Positions 8,577 through 18,384 are shown, counted from the first letter of the stretch. The stretch is 64,000 nt of DNA from Robertmurraya kyonggiensis (GCF_005116465.1 NZ_SWBM01000009.1:1-64000); one strand, 5' to 3'. The notes: a model not told the origin generated them from the sequence alone. Numbers and translations: made by a program.

Positions 8577-10127
8577 CTATTCCCATTCAATCGTAGCAGG
8601 TGGCTTGCTTGTAATATCATACACCACGCGATTGACATGGCTTACTTCGTTCACGATACGTGTTGAAATGACTTCTAATACATCCCAAGGGATTCTTGCC
8701 CAGTCAGATGTCATCCCGTCAATGGATGTTACCGCACGGATTCCGATCGTGTAATCATACGTACGAGCATCTCCCATTACCCCAACACTGCGAATGTCAG
8801 GTAATACCGTGAAATACTGCCAAATGTCGCGATCCAATCCAGCATTTTTGATTTCTTCTCGTAAAATCCAATCTGATTCACGAACGATCTCTAGCTTGTC
8901 CTCAGAAATTTCACCAAGTACGCGGATTCCTAGTCCAGGACCTGGGAATGGCTGTCTCCAAACGATCTCATCCGGAATGCCAAGCTCCGTTCCTACTGCA
9001 CGAACCTCATCCTTGAATAAAGTATTTAACGGTTCAATCAGTTGGAATTGCATATCCTCTGGTAATCCACCAACATTGTGGTGAGATTTGATGGTTTGCG
9101 CTGTCGCTGTACCACTCTCGATAATATCTGTGTAAAGCGTTCCTTGAGCTAGATAGTCAATACCCTTAAGCTTCGTTGCTTCATCATCGAACACATAGAT
9201 AAACTCATTCCCGATGATTTTACGTTTTTGTTCAGGGTCACTCACCCCTTTTAGCTTGCTTAAGAAACGTTCCTTCGCATCCACTTTGATAACATTCATG
9301 TTGAAGCCGTCAGCAAAGGTCTTCATAACACTGTCCGCTTCCCCTTTGCGCAATAGACCGTGATCAACGAAAATACATGTTAATTGATCGCCAATCGCTT
9401 TATGGATAAGAACCGCAACAACGGATGAATCCACTCCACCACTTAGCGCACAAAGCACTTGTTTATCGCCAACAGTCTGACGGATTTTTTCCATTTCAAT
9501 TTCAATGAAGTTCTCCATCGACCAACTATTTTCACATTCACAAACGTTGAAAACAAAGTTCTTCAATAGGTCATTCCCGTATTCAGAATGACGAACCTCT
9601 GGATGGAATTGAACAGCATAAAGATTACGAGACTCATCGCTCATCGCGGAAATCGGACAAGACGGACTTGTTGCATCAATCGTGAAGCCTTCAGGCGCCT
9701 CAACAACTAAGTCACCATGGCTCATCCACACGATTTGCTCTTGTGGAAGCTGACCAAACAATCTTGTCTCATTTTGAACATTTAGAGCTGCTTTTCCATA
9801 CTCACGGTGTGTAGCAGGCTCTACTTTTCCTTTAAAATGAGTCGTCATCAGCTGCATGCCGTAGCAAATTCCTAAAATCGGAAGGCCCAATTCAAAAATC
9901 GCTTCGTCTGCACGGAAAGAATTTTCATCGTAAACACTATTTGGGCCACCAGAAAAAATGATCCCTTTCGCATTCATATTTTTAATTTCTTCAGCTGTAA
10001 TCGTATGTGGATGAAGTTCACTATAAACCCCGAACTCACGAATTCTTCTTGTAATTAATTGATTATATTGACTCCCAAAATCCAAAACAACAATCTTTTC
10101 TTGACCTTGTAAACCTTCGCTCGTCAT
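8577..10127 (-). CDS. guaA: GMP synthase (glutamine-hydrolysing)
   Basis: Converts XMP to GMP using ATP and glutamine, the last step of guanine nucleotide synthesis. The N-terminal class I amidotransferase domain has the nucleophile in GICYGMQLM and the His/Glu pair in QFHPEV. The ATP pyrophosphatase domain begins with the P-loop SGGVDSSV, and the C-terminal dimerisation domain ends PPATIEWE as in other GuaA proteins. About 516 residues, the usual length. The ATG at 10127 is chosen because GAGGTGA lies just upstream; an in-frame GTG at 10136 is an alternative. It carries its own guanine riboswitch. Confidence 0.97.
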   Translation of the reverse strand: MTSEGLQGQEKIVVLDFGSQYNQLITRRIREFGVYSELHPHTITAEEIKNMNAKGIIFSGGPNSVYDENSFRADEAIFELGLPILGICYGMQLMTTHFKGKVEPATHREYGKAALNVQNETRLFGQLPQEQIVWMSHGDLVVEAPEGFTIDATSPSCPISAMSDESRNLYAVQFHPEVRHSEYGNDLLKNFVFNVCECENSWSMENFIEIEMEKIRQTVGDKQVLCALSGGVDSSVVAVLIHKAIGDQLTCIFVDHGLLRKGEADSVMKTFADGFNMNVIKVDAKERFLSKLKGVSDPEQKRKIIGNEFIYVFDDEATKLKGIDYLAQGTLYTDIIESGTATAQTIKSHHNVGGLPEDMQFQLIEPLNTLFKDEVRAVGTELGIPDEIVWRQPFPGPGLGIRVLGEISEDKLEIVRESDWILREEIKNAGLDRDIWQYFTVLPDIRSVGVMGDARTYDYTIGIRAVTSIDGMTSDWARIPWDVLEVISTRIVNEVSHVNRVVYDITSKPPATIEWE

Positions 10128-10210
10128 TGCCTTCACCTCGTCAAAGTAGTGGATAAAAATAGTTTGTGTATTAAATACTGGAAATATAAGAAAAGCGTAC
10201 TAAAGCTAAC

Positions 10211-10361
10211 AAAAAAACTAGAACTCCCCTTCAAAAAAATCTTTGAAGGCAGAATTCTAGTTTCATAGATAGAAAGATAGACTGATCCTGCCTTCATAGT
10301 CAGGTCGTTTAAGGTGACCCGGTAGAGACTCTCGGTCCATATTACCGAGGATATATGAAGG
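10211..10361 (-). promoter_or_regulatory. Guanine-class purine riboswitch with terminator (guaA leader)
   Basis: Minus strand: P1 arms CCTTCATA (10354-10361) and TATGAAGG (10291-10298), loop-core segments GTCTCTACC and CCTTAAA, and 3' junction GACTATG with C at the ligand-contacting position, indicating guanine. A terminator follows: AACTAGAA/TTCTAGTT arms (10217-10224 and 10255-10262) with TTTTTTTG. It should repress guaA when guanine accumulates, in parallel with pbuG. Confidence 0.93.
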
Positions 10362-10436
10362 TTCATGTATGTAATTGTCTAAGCTTATTTAATTTACTCA
10401 AGCTAGACATATTGTAACAACATGATGATCAACCGG

Positions 10437-12647
10437 TCAAGATGTAGTCTTTTTGATTAAATTTTCCCACAATTCCCTTGTCTGCTCCCAGCTACCTTCT
10501 TCCAGCTTTCCTTTATATAAAAATCGTTCGTAATTCGCTGTTAAGGCACCCATTTCTTTTGAAGAGAAGTACTCGTCGATATATTCGGAGTAATCTCTCA
10601 GCGTCTGCGCTTCCTTTCTCTTTAATCCATAGCGATTCAACTGATTCAACAAGGCAAAGTACGCGTCAGGAAAATCTTCGTCCTTCTTCCTCCATCTAAA
10701 TCGGAACACAAGGTAATGCGGTAACCATTTGATCCGCGTTTCATATAACAAATAAGCAATTGCCACAAGACTTAAAAACGCCCCGAGAATCCAACCCCAA
10801 TGCTTATTAAAGAAATCCTTCGTTCCTTCCCAAAGCTTTTTCCAAGTGAACTCCGATTTCTTCGGTTGCGTTGTAGCTTCTTTTGCTTCTGGTTTTTCAG
10901 GTTTTGGTGCTACCGGTGCTTCCAACTCATCCTTTTTATCAGTTTCCGTTGAAACATCATCATACGTGAATTGAGCATTATTCGAATAACCCTTTGTCGG
11001 CTCAAATGGTACCCAACCTACCTCTGGGAAAAATACTTCGACCCAAGAGTGAGCATTGTTATTTGTAATCACATAAGTACGTTGGTCATTCTCGCTCAAA
11101 CCACGAAAGGCTCCTTCTGTATAACCCTTAACCCATCTCGCCGGGATGCCTAATGAACGCATCAGCACAACCATCGAAGTTGAGAAGTTATCACAATACC
11201 CTCTTTGCGTATCAAACAAAAACTGATCGACATAATCTTCTGTACGTCCTGGAGTCGCAACATTTTTTTGATCATACTGAAAATCGGTCCGGTCGAAGTA
11301 ATTTTCAACAGCTTTCGCTTTGTCGTACCAATTCGTTTGATCCTTTGTAATTTCTACCGCTAAATCTTTTACACGTTGCGGCAATGACTCTGGCAGTTGC
11401 GTGTACTGCGCCAGAAATTCTTCAGTCAATACTGGATTCGAGGTATCCACAGTGTTCTTCATCGCTTGCACGCTAAACTTCGGTGTATCGTACTCAACAA
11501 CGTACTCTCCCATTCCAGAAGCAGCGTTATCCACAAGGTAAATTTTTTCTAAATTCTCTTCAATCTCAAACGTACTAGCTGAATTATCTTTCACGGAAGT
11601 TAATCCTAATGGGTAAATCAAATGAGGATAATCAACCTGTGGTTTGATAATGCCCGTACGTTTGGTCACTTCCATTTCAGGATCCAAATAATTTGTAAAC
11701 GGGTACGTATCTTCTTGCGTGAAAGGAGTCCGTAAACCATTCTCGACTGAAGCAACCCAGCCTTTTCCCGTATACTCATCCTTCGTTTCAACCTTCCAGT
11801 ATTGTCGCGCGTCCACTTCCGTCTCGTAGACAACTGTGTCATCTGGATTGAAAGGTCCGCCAAGCTTCGTATCATCCGTTCCATAACCGACTGTACTCCG
11901 CCCACCAGGTCCATTGTTATCCACTTTTTCCGAATAGGAAGTGATGTACGGAACCGGGTCCGGCCAGATTGGGCTTGCTTTTGGGGCAGCATATCCAATC
12001 AACACACTGGCGCAGACCATAACCACTAAAGGCGTGAGCCATTTTCGCACAAATCCAGGTTGCCTTTGCCATTTTTCCCGATCCATAATCCGATAGAATG
12101 TCAAAATCCCCATCAAGGCAAAGCCAAGGATAATGATTCGAACAATCGCATAGGTCGCATCATATGGTGTAAATGTATCTAACACCGTGATATAGACAAG
12201 GGTCATGAAAAAGAATATAAAAATCTGTTTTCGATGAACGAGCCAGTACCGCAGCAAATACGTCATCAGCACAAGTAATAAGTAGAAAAGAAGACTTCTG
12301 AACGAATCCGATAAAGCCGTCCACTCTCCACCAAATACTAGTTTCATATTTTCAACTAAATCACTAGTCAAAATGCCCATCCATTTGAATTGAAAAAACG
12401 GTCCCACGTAATACAAGAAATTAATCGTATATATCACATATAACAAGCGAATCCCTGAGCGTGCGAGGATGTGCACTTGAAAATAGCTCAAAACAAGTGA
12501 AAGGACCAAAAAACCAATAAAGACACCAACATTGTTTGTATCTGTGAGCTGTTTTAACGGCCTCAACCATTCCCACAAAAGAAGGAATCCACATAAATAT
12601 AACCATAGTGTTAACGCGTCTGACTTCATTTTTTCCTTTCTCGTCAT
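10437..12647 (-). CDS. yebA: Transglutaminase-like membrane protein (TgpA/YebA type)
   Basis: A 736-residue membrane protein. The first 220 residues hold about six hydrophobic segments. An extracytoplasmic transglutaminase-core domain follows, with Cys in QRGYCDNFSTSM, His in NNAHSWVEVFFP and Asp-equivalent context WVPFEPT. A Lys/Pro/Glu-rich linker leads to a further membrane segment (WGWILGAFLSLVAIAYLLY) and a cytoplasmic DUF4129-like tail. It overlaps the upstream DUF58 gene by 4 nt, so the two are translationally coupled. This is the third gene of the conserved MoxR/DUF58/transglutaminase operon next to guaA in Bacillus. Its physiological substrate is not known. Confidence 0.88.
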   Translation of the reverse strand: MTRKEKMKSDALTLWLYLCGFLLLWEWLRPLKQLTDTNNVGVFIGFLVLSLVLSYFQVHILARSGIRLLYVIYTINFLYYVGPFFQFKWMGILTSDLVENMKLVFGGEWTALSDSFRSLLFYLLLVLMTYLLRYWLVHRKQIFIFFFMTLVYITVLDTFTPYDATYAIVRIIILGFALMGILTFYRIMDREKWQRQPGFVRKWLTPLVVMVCASVLIGYAAPKASPIWPDPVPYITSYSEKVDNNGPGGRSTVGYGTDDTKLGGPFNPDDTVVYETEVDARQYWKVETKDEYTGKGWVASVENGLRTPFTQEDTYPFTNYLDPEMEVTKRTGIIKPQVDYPHLIYPLGLTSVKDNSASTFEIEENLEKIYLVDNAASGMGEYVVEYDTPKFSVQAMKNTVDTSNPVLTEEFLAQYTQLPESLPQRVKDLAVEITKDQTNWYDKAKAVENYFDRTDFQYDQKNVATPGRTEDYVDQFLFDTQRGYCDNFSTSMVVLMRSLGIPARWVKGYTEGAFRGLSENDQRTYVITNNNAHSWVEVFFPEVGWVPFEPTKGYSNNAQFTYDDVSTETDKKDELEAPVAPKPEKPEAKEATTQPKKSEFTWKKLWEGTKDFFNKHWGWILGAFLSLVAIAYLLYETRIKWLPHYLVFRFRWRKKDEDFPDAYFALLNQLNRYGLKRKEAQTLRDYSEYIDEYFSSKEMGALTANYERFLYKGKLEEGSWEQTRELWENLIKKTTS

Positions 12648-13861
12648 CTCGTCACCCCCGAGAAGGCTTCTGAAAAGCGGCCATCATGAACCATAACTAC
12701 TTGTATTCCTCGTGCTTGCGCCTCTGCTTTTAAGGCTAATTCCTCTGCACTTGCAGCCTCTTTTTCTTCTTTTATGAGAAAAATGGTGATGACTCCTTTT
12801 TTAGAAGAATAATAGCCTGCTTTTTCCACTAATTTTTTCGTTAACTGGGCGGTCACGAGCATCAACGTCGCATTCTGCCAAGCCGCAAAACCTTCTCCCT
12901 CTAACACCAAATCCAATTTAACCGGACATTTATCCTTCACCTTTACTAGGTGATAAAAGATTTGCTGCTGGTGGGTCTCCCCACTCCGAATTGGAATCGC
13001 TATCCGATCATCGCTTGCAGAAAGAAAACCGACTTGGGCTCCTTTTCGCAGAATCGCTCTGACTAATGAAGCAGAAAAGGAGACGACTGCCTCAAATCGT
13101 TTTTCCGGCGCACAGTCCATACAAATGAATACATCATGCGATTTGCGTTGTTCGAATTCCTTCGTCATAATGTCATTTCTTTTCGCCGTAGCTTTCCAGT
13201 TAATCCAAGAAAAACGGTCCCCTGGCTGATATTCTCTAATCCCAATGGCCATCGAAGTATCACGTTGGACCCGCTCTTTCGATGCCGTCATCCCTTGTTC
13301 GTAATGATTATCCATCGTTCGATAAATGATATCTTCATAGGCAGGATATACAACGATTTTGTCGTCTACCGTTGGAAAATGAAATTGCTTTTCGATCAGG
13401 CCTAGTGGGTCCCCGAGACGAATTTCAATCCCGCTAAAATGATGCTCTCCACGAGGGAGTTTCTCAATTTCATATTCGAATTCTAGGGTCTTGCGAAAAT
13501 GAGGATAGACAAACGTTTTCGCGATATTTTTTTGCGTTGACTGGCCTAATTCGTCGCCAATCCGGTCTTCCATAATCATATAAAAAAGTGGAAAGGAAGA
13601 AGGTCTAGTCAATCGGATCTTCACTTTGAGCTTTTCTCCAGCATTGAATTCAGTTTTAGCGAACTCCCGCTGTAGCTCTATGTCTTTTACTTTATATAGC
13701 CCTAACGCCAGGCTGTATAAGGCAAACGGAAGGAAACTATAAAACAAGAACCAGCTTACAAAGCCACCTTGGAACATGGCATAGGAAAAGGTCAATAGAA
13801 TCAAAAAGATGAGTACGACCAGCTTCCATATTGGTTTGATTCGAGCAAAAAAACGTCTCAT
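12644..13861 (-). CDS. yeaD: DUF58 domain protein (YeaD-like)
   Basis: 405 residues. Two N-terminal membrane segments (about 12-52) are followed by a soluble region with the DUF58 signature GDRFSWINWKATAKRNDIMTK (split by basic residues) and a von Willebrand A-like fold beginning DVFICMD. DUF58 proteins usually accompany MoxR ATPases and are thought to act in envelope protein assembly or signalling; the precise role is unknown. It overlaps the transglutaminase gene by 4 nt and starts 1 nt after the MoxR gene's stop codon. Confidence 0.88.
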   Translation of the reverse strand: MRRFFARIKPIWKLVVLIFLILLTFSYAMFQGGFVSWFLFYSFLPFALYSLALGLYKVKDIELQREFAKTEFNAGEKLKVKIRLTRPSSFPLFYMIMEDRIGDELGQSTQKNIAKTFVYPHFRKTLEFEYEIEKLPRGEHHFSGIEIRLGDPLGLIEKQFHFPTVDDKIVVYPAYEDIIYRTMDNHYEQGMTASKERVQRDTSMAIGIREYQPGDRFSWINWKATAKRNDIMTKEFEQRKSHDVFICMDCAPEKRFEAVVSFSASLVRAILRKGAQVGFLSASDDRIAIPIRSGETHQQQIFYHLVKVKDKCPVKLDLVLEGEGFAAWQNATLMLVTAQLTKKLVEKAGYYSSKKGVITIFLIKEEKEAASAEELALKAEAQARGIQVVMVHDGRFSEAFSGVTR

Positions 13862-13862
13862 C

Positions 13863-14819
13863 TTACTTCACTAACCTTTGAACAGGAACAGGCACCCGAT
13901 CTAATACGCGAAGCACGACATCTTCTGCGGTAATCCCCTCAAATTTCGCCTCAGATTTTAAAATAATTCGATGAGCAAACACATTTGGAGCCAAGTATTT
14001 CACGTCATCTGGCAACACATAATCTCTTCCATACATGTAAGCATAGGCTTGAGCTGCTTTCATGAGAGCAATTGATCCACGTGGACTAGCACCAAGATAG
14101 ACACTTGTGCTAGTTCTCGTCCAGTTGGCAATGTCGACGATATAACGTTTAATTGTGTCGTCTACAGTTACCCTTTTGATTGCCTGCTGTAATTCTCGAA
14201 GTTCCGCAAGGTCAATGACTGCTTCAAGTTCTTCAATCGGCGCAAGTACTTGAGCACGGTTTAAAACTTCCATTTCTTCTTCAATTTCAGGGTAGCCCAT
14301 TTTCATTTTTAAAAGGAAACGGTCTAACTGAGCTTCAGGTAGAGGATAGGTTCCTTCATATTCAATTGGGTTTTGTGTTGCCATAACGAAAAATGGTTTT
14401 TCTAATTTGTGTGTGACACCATCAATCGTGACGCTGCTTTCTTCCATACCTTCTAGTAGAGCAGATTGAGTTTTCGGAGAAGTACGATTGATTTCGTCTG
14501 CTAAAATAATGTTGCCCATGATTGGTCCTGGTCTGAATTGGAATTCCATTTCTCTTGGATTGTAGATGGAAACGCCTGTTACGTCAGATGGTAGGAGATC
14601 TGGGGTAAATTGAATGCGGCGGAAGTTGGCATTGACGGATTTCGCGAGTGCTCTAACCATCATGGTTTTTCCGACGCCAGGTACGTCTTCAAGAAGAACA
14701 TGTCCTTCTGCTAATAGTGCGACTAGGCTTAATTCGGCAACATTTCGTTTGCCGATCATAACTCTTTCTATATTTTGTAGAATTTTTTCAATGGTTGGAT
14801 TCATTTTTTCTTGTACCAT
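13863..14819 (-). CDS. yeaC: MoxR-family AAA+ ATPase (YeaC-like)
   Basis: 318-residue cytoplasmic ATPase. Walker A is GVGKTMMVRA, Walker B is ILADEINR, followed by the MoxR signature SPKTQSALLEGMEE, sensor ATQNPIEYEGTYPLPEAQLDRF, and a C-terminal lid domain. It is the first gene of the three-gene operon with the DUF58 and transglutaminase genes. MoxR proteins act as chaperone-like partners of DUF58/VWA proteins. Start chosen at the ATG at 14819; a GGGAGG ribosome binding site precedes it. Confidence 0.93.
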   Translation of the reverse strand: MVQEKMNPTIEKILQNIERVMIGKRNVAELSLVALLAEGHVLLEDVPGVGKTMMVRALAKSVNANFRRIQFTPDLLPSDVTGVSIYNPREMEFQFRPGPIMGNIILADEINRTSPKTQSALLEGMEESSVTIDGVTHKLEKPFFVMATQNPIEYEGTYPLPEAQLDRFLLKMKMGYPEIEEEMEVLNRAQVLAPIEELEAVIDLAELRELQQAIKRVTVDDTIKRYIVDIANWTRTSTSVYLGASPRGSIALMKAAQAYAYMYGRDYVLPDDVKYLAPNVFAHRIILKSEAKFEGITAEDVVLRVLDRVPVPVQRLVK

Positions 14820-15304
14820 GTTTTCCCTCCCGGTTTTTACGTTCGAAGTTTTTCTGTTTCTTTATATTTCGATACTTTTCAGCAATATTCCTGTTATTAG
14901 GATAAATTTTACACAGAAATTAAAATCTGGCGATTCTTTACCTTTTGGTGTCTCTACCCTTAAAAAGTGTCCTAATAACATGGATAAGGGTTGGAGCTTT
15001 GATTGTTGATTTCCGCTCCAGGCCAATCATCAATCTGGATCAGGGCTATCCTTGGTAATAAAATGAATGTAGTTTCTCCCAAAAGAATTCTCTAACTTCC
15101 ACAATCTCACTTATTTTTGGAATTTATCCTTTTTAAAAGCAAAAAATCTCCCTCTCAAATGGACGTTTCACTTTGGGAAAAGTTTCATTTGAGAGGGAGA
15201 TTTCAGGAATGTTATCATAGAACCTGTAATACTTGAATTTTTTCGAGAATAAACTATAATAATGTATGCTTGTATTCTGGTGGGATTTACTAATTTAAAA
15301 TCAT
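14820..15304. other. Intergenic region with long hairpin and partial dispersed repeat
   Basis: No gene is supported here. It contains an 18-bp perfect inverted repeat (15144-15161 with 15186-15203, 24-nt loop), followed on the minus strand by six T residues, so it could terminate minus-strand transcription although no minus-strand gene lies just upstream. At about 15012-15033 is the phrase GATTTCCGCTCCAGGC, which resembles part of a dispersed repeat common in Bacillaceae intergenic DNA (from memory, unverified). Confidence 0.5.
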
Positions 15305-15378
15305 GTCCCAGTAGCTCAGCAGGATAGAGCAACAGTTTCCTAAACTGTAGGTCGGGGGTTCGAATCCCTTCTGGGACG
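15305..15378 (+). tRNA. tRNA-Arg (anticodon CCT)
   Basis: Cloverleaf readable by eye: acceptor stem GTCCCAG/CTGGGAC with discriminator G, D-arm AGCTCAGCAGGATAGAGC, anticodon stem ACAGT/ACTGT around TTCCTAA giving anticodon CCT (reads AGG), and T-arm GGGGGTTCGAATCCC. No CCA is encoded. tRNA-Arg(CCT) is a frequent integration site for phages and islands in Firmicutes, and accessory genes do follow here. Confidence 0.95.
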
Positions 15379-16020
15379 CTTAAAGAAATCCTTTATATCA
15401 AGGGTTTCTTTTTATTTTTCAAATTATTGTTTTTGTGATTGTTTGGACCTATGGGGCAGGATTGGGGCAGAATTGAATTTTATCCTATTCTTATCTTTAT
15501 TTTTTTGCTATTTTCCTGTGTACTTTCTAATCTTTTGATAGAATTTAGAAATTTAGTAAAGGACTCAGATTGAAAAACTTGTGCTCTGACAAAATTAATA
15601 CATGCGGAAATGGTTTACTCATTATCTCGCTCTCATATAATTCCACATACCTATCCATCTTCTCTTTCATCTGCTTCTCAGAATAAATGCTTTTCTGGAC
15701 CTCTAGATAAAAATTGTGGTTCTAAGCTTCTAATACGCATCAGGTTCAGCCACTCCCTTCTTCCCGTATTTAGGCTTAACTTTGAAAGTTTCAATATGGC
15801 CGTGTTTTCTTATTTCTCTATATGTGCTGAGAATCGCAAGGAAATGATTTATTTTTTGTGACTTCTTATTTAATTGAGATTCTGCCCCAAAATATACATA
15901 TGGAACAAATGAAGTAGACCTTTGGATAAAAGAAAAAAGCACCCAAAAGTATGGTGCTTTCTTAAACCTATTAATTAATAATGAACTCTACCTTGCTAAT
16001 TCTAATGGATTATTTTGTTA
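15379..16020. other. Gene-poor region after tRNA-Arg, possible attachment-site remnant
   Basis: No convincing gene. A short plus-strand stretch at about 15447-15477 reads TYGAGLGQN then stop, reminiscent of the C-terminal tail of phage integrases next to tRNA attachment sites. An unassigned 70-codon minus-strand frame (15730-15942) has no recognisable motif. A hairpin (AAAGCACC/GGTGCTTT-like, 15938-15963) followed on the minus strand by a T run looks like a terminator. This may be decayed integration debris. Confidence 0.4.
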
Positions 16021-16044
16021 TAAAAGCATTCCCTAAGGAATGCC
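16021..16044 (-). terminator. Terminator of the small membrane-protein gene
   Basis: Minus strand: GGCATTCC/GGAATGC stem followed by TTTTAT, just after the stop codon at 16053. Confidence 0.7.
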
Positions 16045-16052
16045 ATATAACA

Positions 16053-16361
16053 TTAATAATTGGCCGTTGCATTCTTACTTCCCTTAGCTGCATCCACCAT
16101 GAGAATAATTGCAGATATAATATGTAGTATCATACCAACGAAAGGAATCCATGCAATTAGTGACGTCACTAAACCAAGGATACTTCCATGTTTGTTCTCA
16201 TTCTCTTTAGCTGAAAAAACAATAGTAACAATATGTAAGATTGCCATTATAATTAAAGGTGTCCAAGCAAGACCAAGTACAATTGTTCCGCCCAAAACCG
16301 GAATACCAAGAAGTGCTTCAAGTCCACCGGATACCCATTTTAGTATAGTTGATACTTTCAT
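16053..16361 (-). CDS. Small membrane protein, unknown function
   Basis: 102 residues with three hydrophobic segments: one near GIPVLGGTIVLGLAWTPLI, one continuing into LHIVTIVFSA, and one near IPFVGMILHIISAIILMVD. The tail is polar (DAAKGSKNATANY). It vaguely resembles small integral membrane proteins of the DUF4870/YqaE kind but I do not recognise a specific family. AAAGGAGGGG precedes the ATG at 16361, which sets the start; an in-frame upstream codon at 16379 is unlikely. It lies in the accessory stretch after tRNA-Arg, on its own with its own terminator. Confidence 0.75.
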   Translation of the reverse strand: MKVSTILKWVSGGLEALLGIPVLGGTIVLGLAWTPLIIMAILHIVTIVFSAKENENKHGSILGLVTSLIAWIPFVGMILHIISAIILMVDAAKGSKNATANY

Positions 16362-16497
16362 AATAACCCCTCCTTTCATTTTTATAAGTCTATAATACTA
16401 CAAATATCGATATTTTTTTACAATTTTTCATGATAATGTAAATTTATCAGATTTTAATATATTTGAAGCACTCCCGAAGGAATACTTTCTTTATTAG

Positions 16498-16842
16498 TTA
16501 ACTCGTAATAAAGCCTATATTCTTTTTTGGTTCTTCTGGGTTCTCTCTAGGCAATGAAATCAACAAGAAATTTAATTGACTGACATGTTGTAGTAATTCA
16601 ACAGGAGATCCACCATCAACTAGAAATCCTGTAAACTTTATTAGTTTACTTCCCTGATACCCAATTCCAGTAATATTTACAGTGATTGTTTGCCCAAATG
16701 AAGCCAACATTACACCAACTTCATGATTATCATCCAATTCTAAATTGAATTTGGTAACCGCAATAATTAAATCTTCTGCAATTGTATTTGCATCGTCTTT
16801 AAATTTAATGTTTGCAAGTTGCTTACCTACATCCATATACAT
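16498..16842 (-). CDS. Conserved hypothetical protein (possibly DUF6173-like)
   Basis: A 114-residue soluble protein: an N-terminal helix-rich part (DVGKQLANIKFKDDANTIAE) followed by beta-rich segments (EVGVMLASFGQTITVNITGI and KLIKFTGFLVDG) and a hydrophobic stretch LNFLLISLPR. No catalytic motif is visible. AAAAGGAGGGATGAAGTT precedes the ATG at 16842. The DUF6173 suggestion rests on general resemblance only. Genes of this type occur in accessory and prophage regions of bacilli. Confidence 0.65.
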   Translation of the reverse strand: MYMDVGKQLANIKFKDDANTIAEDLIIAVTKFNLELDDNHEVGVMLASFGQTITVNITGIGYQGSKLIKFTGFLVDGGSPVELLQHVSQLNFLLISLPRENPEEPKKNIGFITS

Positions 16843-16898
16843 AACTTCATCCCTCCTTTTATCTACTAATTTCGACAAAAGGAGATAATTTCCTGCAG

Positions 16899-16932
16899 AG
16901 AAAAGAGCACCTCATATGGGATGCCCTTCAAA
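16899..16932 (-). terminator. Possible terminator downstream of the RES gene
   Basis: Minus strand: GGGCATCCC pairs, with G-U wobbles, to GAGGTGCTC, followed by TTTTC. A near-copy lies at about 18187-18222. Confidence 0.45.
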
Positions 16933-17021
16933 GGAGGGAATGCTAGTGCTTACCAATTCACCGCATACTATCATATTAACTTCAATAATCGATTATGCTC
17001 TGCCAAAATTCTCCCGTCTTT

Positions 17022-18077
17022 TTAAAGTATTGATACAGGGTTCATATTATAATCTATGCCTTCTATATTGAATAAAAACGATTCTACGAAATCTATATTA
17101 TATTGATTAAATAAAACCATGTTATTTCCTGTACTCATGGAACTTTTATATCTAATACCCGCAAAAGCATTATTCCTGATAAATTCACTAAGATATTGTG
17201 TTGGTAGATATTCTAAATCTGATTCATTTGGATCAATAGGTTTTGAAAGTTCATAACTTAACCACTTTCCTAATTCATTCATACCAATTCTTGTCTCAAA
17301 ATTTATAATGGAATCAAAAAAAGAATGGAATATTGAACTATTAAGATCAACAACTCTTATCGGATCATTAATTTTAAACTTACCTACACTTACTTTTGCA
17401 CCCACCCAAGGGCGAACCTCAGCAACTGCTGTATCATATTTATCTGCCAAATAGAGATATGGTATCCCTCGTGGATTAGCTCTACCAATACTAGCTATTT
17501 TATGCGGTGGCATTCCAAGGTTTTCTATATTTTTGAATGGTGCGATCACATTATTATACTTATCTGTTTCCCCACCTATTCTTGCTCTATAAAAGACGGC
17601 ATCTCTATTTATTAATGTTGACCTATTTGAAATTAGTTGTTCCATTATTGCTTTAAGCTCATCTTGCATTTCTAAATTGAATCTTCTTTTATACGATATT
17701 TCAAAACTAAAATCCCAAAACATTTGCCTAAATTTTTCATATTTTGGTTGTAAAGTATAGTACGCATCAACATCTAATCCTGGAGTATTTTTGATTATGT
17801 CTTGAGCTAAATCCAAAACTTTTGGACTCTCCTTTGAAAAGATAGACCATTCAATTAGTAATAAATCTAATATTTTTGCACTATGTCTGACTGGATTCAC
17901 TGAGTAGATTTCATTAAAGAATGAAAAAATAGTTTTAAATTCATCGTGATTCACTTCTATGCATTTTAATTCCCTACTACCGCAATAGTCACAGTTATTA
18001 ACTTCCCCTAAATCTTCAAATAGAAATTTGATAATTGAATCCTCAAAGCAGTTAGAACAACACTTTTTCAAGCCCAA
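17022..18077 (-). CDS. RES-domain protein with N-terminal zinc-ribbon/HEPN-like region
   Basis: 351 residues. The N-terminus carries two Cys pairs (CCSNC at 6-10 and CDYC at about 30-33) and a helical region that fits the HEPN/RES N-terminal family. The C-terminal half is a RES domain, with VFYRAR, GRANPRGIPYLYLA, AVAEVRPW and EYLPTQYLSEFIR. RES proteins are NAD+-degrading toxins, usually paired with an Xre antitoxin; none adjoins this gene, so it may be a stand-alone defence effector. Low GC and location in the post-tRNA stretch suggest it was acquired. NADase activity is inferred from the family. Confidence 0.82.
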   Translation of the reverse strand: MGLKKCCSNCFEDSIIKFLFEDLGEVNNCDYCGSRELKCIEVNHDEFKTIFSFFNEIYSVNPVRHSAKILDLLLIEWSIFSKESPKVLDLAQDIIKNTPGLDVDAYYTLQPKYEKFRQMFWDFSFEISYKRRFNLEMQDELKAIMEQLISNRSTLINRDAVFYRARIGGETDKYNNVIAPFKNIENLGMPPHKIASIGRANPRGIPYLYLADKYDTAVAEVRPWVGAKVSVGKFKINDPIRVVDLNSSIFHSFFDSIINFETRIGMNELGKWLSYELSKPIDPNESDLEYLPTQYLSEFIRNNAFAGIRYKSSMSTGNNMVLFNQYNIDFVESFLFNIEGIDYNMNPVSIL

Positions 18078-18219
18078 GACCTCCGATTCATATAAATTTA
18101 ACAGTATTACTTTTATTTTAAATTAAGAAAATTAAGATTTAAATATCAATTACACATATCTTGTAGTGCGTACATCAATCCATTCAAAACAAAAAGAGCA
18201 CCTCATAAGAGATGTCCTT

Positions 18220-18384
18220 TCAATCTTCTGGAACTTCATTTATTGAATCAACATCTTCGAGACCCGCAACAGAAGCATTGTATGCCAATTTCGCGTCTTC
18301 CTTGTCCTCTGCTTTTATCGGTGAGATTTTAAAAACTCCCTTGTACTCTAATCTAAAGTAAATAGTATAGACAATGTTAAAACC
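18220..18384 (-). pseudogene. Fragment of a small protein gene lacking a start codon
   Basis: An open minus-strand frame translates to a protein-like sequence (YFRLEYKGVFKISPIKAEDK, then a tail ending SINEVPED). There is no ATG, GTG or TTG between the upstream in-frame TAA and the coding-like part, so it is probably a truncated gene. A terminator-like hairpin follows it (about 18187-18217). Confidence 0.4.

Noticed and set aside
10133-10366. 77-codon minus-strand frame upstream of guaA
   Set aside because: It coincides with the guanine riboswitch and its terminator and has no ribosome binding site.
15730-15942. 70-codon minus-strand gene near tRNA-Arg
   Set aside because: No ribosome binding site and no recognisable motif; left as possible remnant only.
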